From contig NC_090444.1 in assembly GCF_031143425.1 (NCBI RefSeq), positions 1,537,218,782-1,537,282,781 of the forward strand: a DNA stretch of 64,000 nucleotides, written 5' to 3'. This DNA comes from Pleurodeles waltl. Its lineage: Eukaryota > Chordata > Amphibia > Caudata > Salamandridae. Shown here piece after piece: positions 53,860-64,000 of the stretch (its first letter is position 1; each line of letters starts with the position of its first letter). The notes below the pieces were generated by a model that saw nothing but the letters and a program-made list of their open reading frames with translations, did not search any database and was not told where the DNA came from. The translations under genes and the position numbers were made by a program.

Positions 53860-56610
53860 GAAATGGGGCCTTTGGTTGGAAGTCAGGTTACCCCCTGTCC
53901 AAGCAAGGACCCTCACTCTAGTCAGCGTAAATCACACACAATCCAAATTATCCTGTGCCCACCCTCTGGTAGCTTGGCACTGAGTAGTCAGGCTTAACTT
54001 AGAAGGCAATGTGTAAAGTATTTGTGCAATAAATCATACAATAACACAATATAGCACCACAAAAATACACCACACAGTGTTTAGAAAAATATATAGCATT
54101 TATCTGGTTAAATGCAGGTCAAAACTATCAAAGATGTAATAAATAAATGTAGAGATATCACAGAAAAGTGATATTAAGTGTCTTAAGTCTTTAAAAAGCA
54201 AACAAAGTCTCTGTCAAGCACAAAGTACCTGGTTCGCGTGAAAAATCTCTGCAAAGAACCGCAGAGGAGGAGACGCGTGAAAACAAAGGGGTGTGCGTTG
54301 ATTTCTTGGGCCGCACACAGTGATGCGTCGTTTAGTTTTCACGCAGGGATGGCCGTGCGTCGATTTCCGGTGCTCGGTCGTGGCTCCCCTTTGGGTTGCA
54401 GGGTTTTCAGACGCCCTGGGGACGGTATGTGGATTTCCTGCACTGGCAGGGTGAAGTCACAGGTGTTGCATCGAACCGGTGGGTGTTGGGTCAAATTTTC
54501 TACTGCATGGCATGCGCTGCGTTGATTACTCTTTGGAATTTCCGGTCGCTACGCTGGTGCTGTGTCAATCTTCTCGTTGTAAAGTCTGGCTGCGTCTTTC
54601 CGGTTCGGCATGCGGTGGAATTTTCACGTCGGTGCAGGCTGTGCGTCGTTTCTGACAGCCTGTGCATTTAATTTTGCCGCTCAAGGAGTCCTTCTTGAAG
54701 AGATTAAGGTGGTCATTCTGACCCTGGCGGTCTTTGACCGCCAGGGCGGAGGACCGCGGGAGCACCGCCGACAGGCCGGCGGTGCTCCAATGGGGATTCC
54801 GACCGCGGCGGTAAAGCCGCGGTCGGACCGGCACCACTGGCGGGGTCCCGCCAGTGTACCGCGGCCCCATTGAATCCTCCGCGGCGGCGCAGCTTGCTGC
54901 ACCGCCGCGGGGATTCCGACCCCCCCTACCGCCATCCAGATCCCGGCGGTCGGACCGCCGAGATCCGGATGGCGGTAGGGGGGGTCGCGGGGCCCCTGGG
55001 GGCCCCTGCAGTGCCCATGCCACTGGCATGGGCATTGCAGGGGCCCCCGTAAGAGGGCCCCTACATGTATTTCACTGTCTGCTGCGCAGACAGTGAAATA
55101 CGCGACGGGTGCAACTGCACCCGTCGCACAGCTTCCACTCCGCCGGCTCGATTCCGAGCCGGCTTCATCGTGGAAGCCTCTTTCCCGCTGGGCTGGCTGG
55201 CGGTCTGAAGGCGACCGCCCGCCAGCCCAGCGGGAAAGTCAGAATTACCGCCGCGGTCTTTCGACCGCGGAACGGTAACCTGACGGCGGGACTTTGGCGG
55301 GCGGCCTCCGCCGCCCGCCAAGGTCAGAATGAGGGCCTAAGTCTTTTTGGTCCTGAGACTTCAGGGAACAGGAGGCAAGCTCTATCCAAGCCCTTGGAGA
55401 GCAGTTCTTCACCTCAGCCAGAGAGTAGCAAGGCAGCAGGGCAAAAGCAAGGCAGCAGTCCTTCCAGAAAGCAGTCAGGTGAGTCCTTTGGGCAGCTAGG
55501 CAGTTCTTCTTGGCAGGATGCAGGTTCTGGTTACACGTTTCTTCTCCAGGAAGTGTCTGAGTTTGTAGGGGCAGAGGCCCTGTTTAACTACCCAAATGTG
55601 CCTTTGAAGTGGGGTACACTTCAAAGAGTGGCTTAGAAGTGCACCAGGTCCCCTTTCAGTTCAATCCTGTCTGCCAGGGTCCCAGTAGGGGGAGTGCAGT
55701 CCTTTATGTGAGAGCATGCCCTCCACCCTCCCAGCCCAGGAACACCCATTAAAAATGCAGATGTATGCAAGTGAGGCTGAGTATCCTGTGTTTGGGGTGT
55801 GTCTGAGTGAATGCACAAGGAGCTGTCAACTAAACCCAGCCAGACGTGGATTGTAAGGCACAGAAAGATTTAAGTACAGAGAAATGCTCACTTTCTAAAA
55901 GTGGCATTCCTAAAATAGTGATATTAAATCCATCTTCAACAGTCAGCAGGATTTTATATCACCATTCTGGCCATATTAAATATGACCTTCCTACTCCTTT
56001 CAGATCAGCAGCTACCGCTCAAACAACGTATGAGGGCAGTCCCAATGTTAGCCTATAAAGGAAGCAGGCCTCACAGCAGTGTAAAAACGAATTTGGGAGT
56101 TTTACACTACCAGGACATATAAACTACATAGGTGCATGTCCTTCCTTTCATCTACACAACACCCTGCCTGATGGGTTACCTAGGGCATACCTTAGGGGTG
56201 TCATATATGTAGAAAAAGGGGGGTTTTAGGCTTGGCAAGTACTTCTAAATGCCAAGTCGAATTGGCAGTGAAACTGCACACACAGGCCTTGCAATGACAG
56301 GCCTGAGACAATGTTAAGGGGCTACTTAAGTGGGTGGCACAATCAGTCCTGCAGACCTACTAGTAGCATTTAATCTACAGCCCCTGGGCACATAAAATGC
56401 AGTCTACTAGGGACTTATAAGTAAATTAAATAGTCCAATTGGGTATGATCCAAGGTTATCATGTTTAAAGGGAGAGAGCATTTGCACTTTAGCACTGGTT
56501 AGCAGTGGTAAAGTGTGCAGAGTCTAAAAACCAGCAAAAACAGTCTCCAAAAAGTGGAGGGAGGCAGGCAATAAATTAGGGGTGACCACCCTAAGGCTGT
56601 CAGATCAAAC

Positions 56611-56611
<1 letters not shown>
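53855..56611 (-). mobile_element. Solo LTR of the 43033 family, split by a Harbinger-type element
   Basis: Read on the minus strand it has the same 3' end (CCATTTCTAACA at 53855) and colinear blocks as the LTR at 43033-45210, with a decayed 5' end (TGTTTGATCTG) near 56611. A 630-bp insertion at 54708-55337 interrupts it. It is flanked by TA-rich microsatellite on both sides, so its target-site duplication cannot be read. No internal sequence is attached in the matching orientation. Confidence 0.85.
54708..55337. mobile_element. Harbinger-type non-autonomous element composed of 13 consecutive hairpins
   Basis: 630 bp, GC-rich, flanked by TAA at 54705-54707 and 55338-55340, typical PIF/Harbinger 3-bp target duplication. 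The ends are imperfect TIRs: GGTGGTCATTCTGACC at left and the complement of GGCCCTCATTCTGACC at right. The sister LTR at 43033 has the uninterrupted site (GAGATGAAGTC near 43909). Hairpins follow one another almost without gaps: 54722-54746, 54759-54788, 54799-54826, 54835-54856, 54879-54910, 54918-54986, 54998-55048 (overlapping a small one at 54989), 55068-55100, 55102-55127, 55131-55177, 55180-55238, 55251-55270 and 55294-55321. There is no transposase frame. Confidence 0.93.
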
Positions 56612-56664
<53 letters not shown>

Positions 56665-56735
56665 CAATGCCTCACCTCCCCGGCTCCATGCACCGTCTTT
56701 GTTTATATATGTTTATATATATATATATATTAGTA
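56612..56735. repeat. TA-rich microsatellite pair
   Basis: A (TA)n run at about 56613-56658, a 50-base GC-richer spacer, then ATATATGT/(AT)n to about 56730. Confidence 0.9.
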
Positions 56736-56739
56736 TTAG

Positions 56740-58397
56740 TATTCACTCTATGCCTGGAGTTATCTACTTATGTGTTAGCTATAACACACTAAACACCAGT
56801 CAGAGCTCCAAGATCATCAAAGTCATACAAGATCACCCAATTCAGATTGAAATGTCAAAAGCTTAAAGGAAGAGCTGTCAGAGTCCAAAGGTCCAAGATG
56901 TGACATCTGTGGTGCTTTAGATTCAGTCCTAAATTCCTTTCAGTTCAGCAAACATCTTAAGACATACTTACCCATTACACCGTTCAACGAAAGAAGAGAA
57001 AACACACTGAACATAAACTTTACTTCATTTCTGCCTTTTTGATCAAAAGAACAATTCAAATAAGAACACCTAACTTTGCCATCAGCTCCACCAACTATTT
57101 ATCGTTTCCAGAAATACATTTGCTTTTTCACCTCCTAAGACTGAGAGTAACCTCGCAACCCAGATCACAGAAAATGAAGAAAGGTGAAGGAAGACTAGTA
57201 TGACTTTCATCGTGGACAAGTTCTGCTAGGAGAAAAGCAAGCACACTGGCAAACAAAGATTTCTCAAAGGGTAGCATCGAGCTCAGACTTTTCCATAATG
57301 CCAGTGCAAAGGCACATAATGCATGATTACCCATTTACAATAACTCAGTTATCACAAAGGGAACTGTATTGTATTGGTGTCCCATCATTAAATATCAGAT
57401 CTCACACATGCTAATAACATTCAAGAATAATTTTGAAAAATTTGCAACAAGAGGCTTCATAACTATTTTTTACTGCTTATTAAGAGCAAATAAACATACT
57501 GCAAAACCATGTGGAAATGGCTACATTAATATTGCTTTGACACCATTTGACTTAAATCCCGTCCTCAGCAGTATATACCAACGTTATTTCCATTATTGTT
57601 TCCTTCTCTTTAAGAAATATTAGTTGTCAATGTGACTGTTGGCTCTTGTTTTTCCTAACAATGATTTTCTGATGCACCAAACATGCCAAGAGATACAGAT
57701 GGTCACAATGGAACAGGGTTGTGGGCTTTTCAAAAGAGTGCTCTGTAGGAAAGCCTGTTGACTACCTGTTCAAAATCCTGGTACCAAACTGTCTTCGCTG
57801 ACAGGATGTTTAAATAAGTGCTGCTGGTCACTGTAGGTCGCTAGCAAGACCCACCATGAGGAACTGTGACCCTCCTTCCCTCCCACACGTGCTCCTGAGG
57901 TGCACTGTATCTGCTATCTCACGGGTAGCAGGCATTGTGAAAGGGAGCATACATATTCATAGGCAAAAGGATTTAATCGTTTGTAGGGATATGAACCAAT
58001 GCACACGGGCAAATGAAAGAACATTCATTTTAGTGCATGTCAAATGTGAGAGCGTGCATGCATTTAGTTTTACTTTGGGATATCTGCTTTTCCCGCATGT
58101 AACACAGCTTTTCTGGGAGAACACCGAGCTGGTAATCTTAACCCTGCTGTTCTGGAAAGTCAAATTTGCAGAGTGAGGCAGTTAATGTTAGTCCTGCACT
58201 AGAATCAGAAATACCACTGCAGGCCCAGCTTTTGAGGACTGACTGGTGCGGCCGCAATGGGCACTGATCTGGAGGACACTGAACATAAACTTTACTTCAT
58301 TTCTGTCTTTTTGATCAAAAGGACAATTTCAACAAGAGTAACTTCACAACCCAGATCACAGAGAATGAAGATAGAACAACTAATGATTTAAAAGCAC
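56740..58397. other. Anonymous DNA with a local duplication
   Basis: No gene recognised. CACTGAACATAAACTTTAC and what follows at 57005-57065 recur at 58277-58330. A second block (GAGTAAC.TC.CAACCCAGATCACAG.GAATGAAG) at about 57145-57180 recurs directly after it at 58336-58370, so the right copy lacks about 75-80 bases found in the left. Confidence 0.6.
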
Positions 58398-58467
58398 CTG
58401 TTATTTAGGGTGACCAGATTTTCAGCAAGAAAAGCCGGGACAGGCATAGACATAGAAATAGGACTAA

Positions 58468-59009
58468 GGGGGTCATTCCAAGTTCGGGGGCGGCGGTTGC
58501 CGCCCAACAAACTTCCCCCGTCAAAAGACCGCTCCGCGGTCAGAAGACCGCGGGGCCATTTCGACTTTCCCGCAGGGCCGGCGAGAAAGGCCCTGCAACA
58601 CAGGAGCAGACTCCGAATGGAGCCGGCGGTGTTGCAGGGGTGCGACGGGTGCAGTTGCACCCGTTGCGATTTTCACTGTCTGCTAAGCAGACAGTGAAAA
58701 TCATGCTGGGGCCCTGTTAGGGGGCCCCACGACACCCGTTCCCGCCATCCTGTTCCTGGCGGTAAAAACCGCCAGAAACAGGATGGCGGGAATGGGGTCA
58801 GAATCTCCATGGCGGCGCTGCAAGGAGCGCCGCCATGGAGATTCAGCCCAGCCAGGGGTAATCCGGCGGGAAAACCGCTGGATCCCCTTTTCTGACCGCA
58901 GCTTTACCGCCGCGGTCAGAATGGCAGGAAAGCACCGCCAGCCTGTTGACGGTGCTTTCCGTTGGTCATGGCCCTGGCGGTTTTTACCGCCAGGGTCGGA
59001 ATGACCCCC
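58468..59009. mobile_element. Harbinger-type hairpin-string element, second copy, opposite orientation
   Basis: 542 bp with GGGGGTCATTCC ends and TAA duplications at 58465-58467 and 59010-59012. At least eleven consecutive hairpins, including 58488-58505, 58534-58553, 58591-58639, 58642-58667, 58669-58701, 58707-58730, 58741-58790, 58805-58840, 58891-58920, 58927-58960 and 58972-58995. Several are recognisably the same modules as in 54708-55337 (for example CACTGTCTGC-GCAGACAGTG and GACGGGTGCA-TGCACCCGT), in reverse order, so the two insertions are colinear when one is flipped. Confidence 0.93.
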
Positions 59010-59040
59010 TAAATGTCCTATTAGGTCACAAGGCATCATT

Positions 59041-59064
59041 TTATATATATATATATATATATAT
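59041..59064. repeat. (TA)n microsatellite inside the hAT element
   Basis: About 12 TA units followed by a T-run; no further significance seen. Confidence 0.9.
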
Positions 59065-59424
59065 CTATATATTTTTTTTTTTAACATTCCCTCCCCTTTT
59101 TATGTAGAGCTCCTGGGTCAGGCTGGTTGTCCAGGTCTTGACCTAAGCTGGCTCTGATTTACACCTCATTAAATCCTGCTGTGCTGCTTGAATGAGGCGA
59201 GGCAGCATAGCAGGAGAGTTTCAACCAGTGAACATCTGTCCCCGATTTCTGAGAGAGCTGGTTGAAATGTGAGCCTGCACAAAACCATGACTAATGTGCA
59301 GGTTCACCCGACCCTCCCTTAAAAACCAGGCCAATTTATGGTTTTAGAAGAAAGTGTCGGACACTCCTTCAAAAACCAGGACAGTCTGGTCAAATCCGGG
59401 ATATATGGACACCCTGCTGCTATT

Positions 59425-61304
59425 GAGTTCCTTGTGCAGGCAGCTTTAAGGCAGCAGTAAAAATGTCAAGATAACTCTTGTGATTAATGTCCCTACTAGA
59501 GAGAGAGATACAGCTTTGTCTAGTGGCAGTTTTGACTCGCCATAAAGTAGTACAGAGGGTTAATAAGCCTGCTGCAAAGAACAGATCTGTATTTTATGTG
59601 AATAGCTGAGTCGATTAATAATGTAAGCCTTTACCAGCTTTTTAAAACAAAGGAAAGGTATGTGACTGAGGGGCTATGAAGAGATGAGGGGCACCTCTTG
59701 TCCGCTGGTAGAGTGGGAATCCAAAGGTGACATCATTGGGGGGGGGGATGCCAAAATAGATTGTCGCACCTGGCGCCACCAGCTCGAAAGCCAGGCCTGA
59801 ACCCCTGGCCAACAGTGTTTTACTTAGACACTCGGTGCCATGTGTTGAATACAGGTTATGTTAGGCACCCAAGTGTAGTCTGGGCCTATTTGTTTATTCC
59901 ATAACATTCTGACGCGTCTTTATGGAGCCGAATAATAGGGGAAATAATTTCCTATTACCTCAATTTTAGTTCTATAAAGCATAAAATGATGTAGTTAGTT
60001 TTTTTACGTAACACACATTTATCGTTTTATTAACATATTTGACTTAACAGATGAATGTTGGACATATGCATGTTATGTTTTTTTAATTCCTTCATGTACG
60101 TATTTGCCCTCATACTATCACATAATGCCTTGATGACTGAAAGAAATGGAGGAGAAAGTCTGTGAACATCTCAGGACTTTTCAATGACCCAGCAGCTTTA
60201 CAAGAATTGCCTAACTAGACTGGTTTGAGAGGGCGACGAGACTTTATGGTTTGTAGCATGTGACAGGAGTACTCTATCAAGATCTGCCTATTTGCTTCTG
60301 AAAATGACAGCGATTGATTTGTATTAAAGCTTCAGTCACAGAACCCTTTCGCTACGTGAGACTTTGATATAAGTACCTGTGCTATGTGGCAAAGGCCGGG
60401 TGACGCTGTCCACACAAAAGGTAAAGTAAAATAACATTGCAAGTGACAGTTACTTAGATTTACTGCTTCCTTTAACCCACTGAGAGGCTGTTAATTGACC
60501 TCCAAGGAGCGCATATCAAAGGTCCTGGCAACTGCTTCAGGTCAAAAGAAACGCTCGGTTGCTTCCTCGCCCCTCCCCCGGAAAATCTCTTCTCTGCGAA
60601 CATCCACTTATCTGGCTGCCAGCTAAGAACACAGACTTAGGCACCTGTGTTTGGTGAGATTAGTTTGCAGCTCATATTTCTACAGTTATTTTTCAATACG
60701 GCGTTGGAAACACTAGAATCTATGATAAAGTTGTAGAAAGTGACAGAAAGGAGAAAGACAGAGCTTTATTAAACGAATAAACCAACTAATAACATTAAAT
60801 AATTACAAAAATACTTTTAATACAATGGCTGCAATGATTATTTTTTCTGTTTGGCCACCTTAGAATCATTTACTATGATAGTAATAGGTCAGTGCCCATA
60901 TCTAGATGTTCATTTGTTAACAGCTCAATCAGGTGCGTTTTTCCAACACACATTATATGCAGAGGTTATGCAGTGTAAACTCCCTCTCTCCAGATGCTCA
61001 CTGAAATGATCCTCTACTTACAAATATCCCTCACATTATTGCTTAACTGATTGGTTCATGATCAATGTTCCCACTTAGTTGGTGAATACCTGTTTCAGAG
61101 GTAATAAAAAAAAAAAACAATGAACTCTTTAACTGAAGAATTCTACCTTCCTTCTCTTTGACTAAGGAAATAGTAAATAGGCATGGGTGAAATGTATTTA
61201 ACTTCCTTTGTGGAAATTAAGTGAACTGTCCAAAAAATGATGCATTATTATGTGAAACTCTGGTCCAAAAGGGATACTAGGACACTTTCCACACTATAAA
61301 ATAG
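59425..61304. other. Anonymous DNA
   Basis: No gene, RNA or element boundary recognised. It is AT-rich, with short poly(A) and poly(G) runs. Confidence 0.4.
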
Positions 61305-62976
61305 CATGTCCTAGTAGTAAAAAAAAACTATTAAATTCTTTTTTCACTATCGCAAGGCCAATCTCTCCCATAGGTTAACATTGGGGTAACCTTGAAGCAG
61401 CCTTTAAGTATAACTTCCAATTGGGAAAAGATAGAAATTTGGAGTTTGGTGTCTCTGGACCCACAATTTAAAATCCCAATTTATGGTGGTCGGATTTTAA
61501 ACTGTCAGTCTGAAAACACCACTTTAAGAATGTTGACATTTTCTTACTTTAACCATTCTGTGTGTCTGCCTGTCTCTGAAAACACATCTTGGGTGGGTGA
61601 CAGCTGGACTTTATGCACTCCCTCACAGTCACACTCAAAGGGAACTGAGGTGTGACATTTGCATCCTGATGGCCTATCACTAGGCTGATGGGTATTCCTG
61701 GGCTAGATGGGAGGGAGGAGCTGACACTTCTGTTCCTCTTCCCACACAAAGGGCTGCATAACCCCCTCTAGTGTGTCTGGAGCCATGGAAGGAAGGACAG
61801 TGACCTTTTGCACGTCAAAGGCCTATATTCGAAGTCTCCCTCACATCTGGGTATAAGTAATCTAACTCAAACCCCACCAAATCATAACTTAGCTGGAACC
61901 AAGGACATTCTGCTTGGAAGAAGTGCTGCTCTACTGCAGAAGTGGCTGCCATTTTGCTAACTGCTTTGCTGTGTTAGCATGCTGCCTGCTTATTGCTATG
62001 CTGTAGGAGGGACTGCCACTTTGCTACCTGCTTTGCTGTGTTGGCCTGCTTCCTGCTGCTTCCTGCTGGGAGTAAGAAGGACTAGACCTGCTCTCCATAT
62101 ACTGGAACCCAAGTTTCTCCAAGGGCTTGCTGCCTTGCCCACTGTTTTGGCAGTCTCAGGGACATCAAAGACTGCCTGCAACTCTGCTCCTGCTGCTGGA
62201 CTCTGCCACCTGTGAGTCCTACCTTTGCCTAAGGTGCTGATCCAGTCCCGAGCCTTAGAAGTGGGTTTGCAGCTGTTCCCCTGCAAAAATCGATGCATCC
62301 AAGCCGTTGCACCACTCATAACCTACACAGTGCCCTCCAACACTGATGCATTGCCAACTTGACAATGACACAGGACCCGGCTGCAAGGTACAATGACAAC
62401 TCAGCACCAATCGGTGGACACTGCTGTGCGGCTTGATGGTGACGCATCGACCTGACTGTGTGGATCAGAACCAACGCATCACCTTTGCATCTCTTCTCAA
62501 CATCGACACTTTCTCCATCCACTGTACCTTTTCAGTGGACCCTGCATGAGGCTTGTAACAGGCCTGCTGTCCATTGTGATTGGGCTTAACTTTGGATTTA
62601 CCCCGGTCTAGCACAACCTCAAGAAACTTTTTAGAGCTATTAACTTCTAAGCACTGTTTTTGCATTTAATCTTCAAAAATTAATATCTTGACTCTACTTA
62701 TTAGATTTTTGTTGTTTTGGCCTTGATTTAATCATCAGATAATAATTCTCTATTATTCCAAACTGGTGTGGTGTTTTCACTGTGCTACTGTAATTTAAAT
62801 GTTGCACAAATATTTTACGCATAGCCTCTTAAGTTAAGTCTGCCTCCTCTGTGGCACGCTACCAGAGGGTGAGCACAGGTTTCTTTAGGGTCTATATCTG
62901 ACTTACGCTGACTAGGATTGTGGTCCCTACTTTGATGGGGTGCGTACCTCTGTCAACTAGAGACCCAATTTCTAAC
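61305..62976 (+). mobile_element. 5'-truncated solo LTR of the Gmr1-related group
   Basis: It aligns by eye with the 25356 LTR from about 25850 to its end. Shared blocks: TTTTTCACT.T.GCAAGG, CACAATTTAAAA, CCACTTT(T)AGAA, CATTTTCTT, CCATTCTGTG, GGGTATAAG near 61849, and the terminal block GACCCAATTTCTAACA ending at 62976. The first 500 bases or so of the LTR are missing. It is strongly diverged. Open frames within are not genes. Confidence 0.78.
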
Positions 62977-64000
62977 AGTCTAATTAACACAAATTAAAGT
63001 GATCCCCTGTGATACAGCACGGCCCTTGGACTCACTTCAGGGTGCAAACACCAGGGCAGATGACTAGTGACTGAAATAGTTGCAATACTATTTCATAATA
63101 CATTTAAGAGCTAAAGACCATGAACAGGTTAAAGGACTAGAAAATGGCTTTATAGAGCATATAGAATTATACCTAGTTGTGAACGTGATTGAGCTTGGGA
63201 CCAAAATGTTTCAAGTATTTCAAACAATTATCCATTGCTGCCCATGACACAACATGGGACAGGTGTTTTTAGAATTAATGCAGCAGAAGGGTGATCCCAG
63301 AACGGAACTTTTATAGAGAGATGAACAAAGTAAAAATTGGAATTAGGTTCAGTGAGCGTTAAGGAGTTAGTTATTACTTTGAGACTGGAGATCTATGGCC
63401 TGGATACTGAAGACTATAAAGTTGGTGTTTATTGATCATTTCTTTGCACATCCTGGAGGAAGAAAATGTAGAGAAACTATGTGGAACAGGTAGTAGAAGA
63501 AGGCTTCCTTTCTAGGAGAAATATTTAAAAGTGCCAATTGTAACAATGAGTCGGATTCATAAAGATTTTTCTGTGAGCAATGTGTTCATATTTCTGTCTA
63601 AAGTGGTATTTGCCATTGGATTTTTCAGCCTGATACACAAAGCATTTTCTGTGAGTGGTTATGTATTGTTTCATTCCTGTATGCGACATACTAATTTTTA
63701 TGAATGAAGTTGCTTGAATAAGTAGATATTCCAATGGAGTATCGCTGACATAATATTAACCTACAAATATTATGTGGCTAAAATTTTGACAAAAAAATAT
63801 TGAGAGGATAAGTATCAATAGGTAATTATAGGGATTACTGATTTACTAAACTTAACTCCACATATACTTACCTTGACTATTTGGCTCATATATGGTATAC
63901 AGGCCTAAGCAAAAAGACAATCCTCCGTGAATCTGTGTGAGAAGTTTCATGTAACAATATACTATACGATGCAGATAAGAAGAAAGAGCTTAAAAGTCCA
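62977..64000. other. Anonymous DNA to the window edge
   Basis: AT-rich; no gene or element recognised. Confidence 0.4.

Larger units (their letters stand above)
58406..59416. mobile_element. hAT element (non-autonomous) with nested Harbinger-type element
   Basis: The right end is the complement of CAGGGTGTCCATATATCCCG. The left end is TAGGGTGACCAGATTTT, the same terminus with changes. CTGTTATT (58398-58405) and CTGCTATT (59417-59424) form an 8-bp target-site duplication with one mismatch. The internal sequence keeps motifs such as CCAGGACAGTCTGGTCAAAT; no transposase frame is seen. It is interrupted at 58468-59009. The differences between TSDs and TIRs suggest moderate age. Confidence 0.88.

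Noticed and set aside
54722..55321. Hairpin series as a CRISPR-like array or tRNA cluster
   Set aside because: Each palindrome has a different sequence, there are no equal spacers, no A/B boxes or cloverleafs, and the whole is bracketed by TIRs and TAA duplications.
55109..55636. 175-codon frame crossing the hairpin element into the LTR
   Set aside because: It spans a transposon boundary and palindromes; GC-rich sequence with few stops explains it.

Overview
This window is 64 kb of transposon-packed vertebrate nuclear DNA in which I can support no host gene, tRNA, rRNA or CRISPR array. The mixture points to a vertebrate with a very large genome, most likely a salamander: Gmr1-like Ty3/Gypsy elements with roughly 2.1-kb LTRs, a DIRS element, L2-type and other non-LTR elements, and non-autonomous hAT and Harbinger elements. 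That assignment is inference; no taxon-specific gene is present.

Layout. 1-1407: 3' part of an L2-like LINE. 1408-6780: anonymous DNA with a long purine tract and a non-autonomous hAT element (4756-5529, 8-bp target-site duplication, TSD). 6895-9263: degraded minus-strand Gypsy element (gag, protease, RT), with minisatellites at its 5' side up to about 9905. 11671-12063: second non-autonomous hAT. About 14296-20400: minus-strand non-LTR retrotransposon (ORF1, endonuclease, RT) with an L2-like LINE nested in its endonuclease (16801-18070). 21173-23193: old solo LTR. 23608-24357: near-perfect inverted repeat with about 327-bp arms and a 95-bp loop.

25356-41832 is the centrepiece: an LTR-internal-LTR-internal-LTR tandem of a Gmr1-like Gypsy retrotransposon, flanked as a whole by one 5-bp TSD (CTGGT). 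Its pol order is protease-integrase-RT-RNase H, so integrase precedes RT. Gag has a SAP-like N-terminus, a coiled coil and a SCAN-like capsid end. Copy 1 has an open protease-to-RNase H reading frame; copy 2 has a continuous gag-to-protease frame after an early stop. Each copy is broken at different places.

43033-45210: minus-strand solo LTR of a related family. 47531-51268: minus-strand DIRS element with inverted terminal repeats, an internal complementary region, RT/RNase H and a tyrosine recombinase. 52499-53800: older Gmr1-like protease-integrase fragment. 53855-56611: second minus-strand LTR, split by a Harbinger-type element (54708-55337) made almost wholly of consecutive hairpins. 58406-59416: hAT element containing another member of that Harbinger family in opposite orientation (58468-59009). 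61305-62976: 5'-truncated LTR. The remaining stretches are anonymous.

The most unusual signals are the 'string-of-hairpins' transposons (two Harbinger-type and two hAT-type copies), the large inverted repeat, and the single-TSD tandem Gmr1-like provirus.
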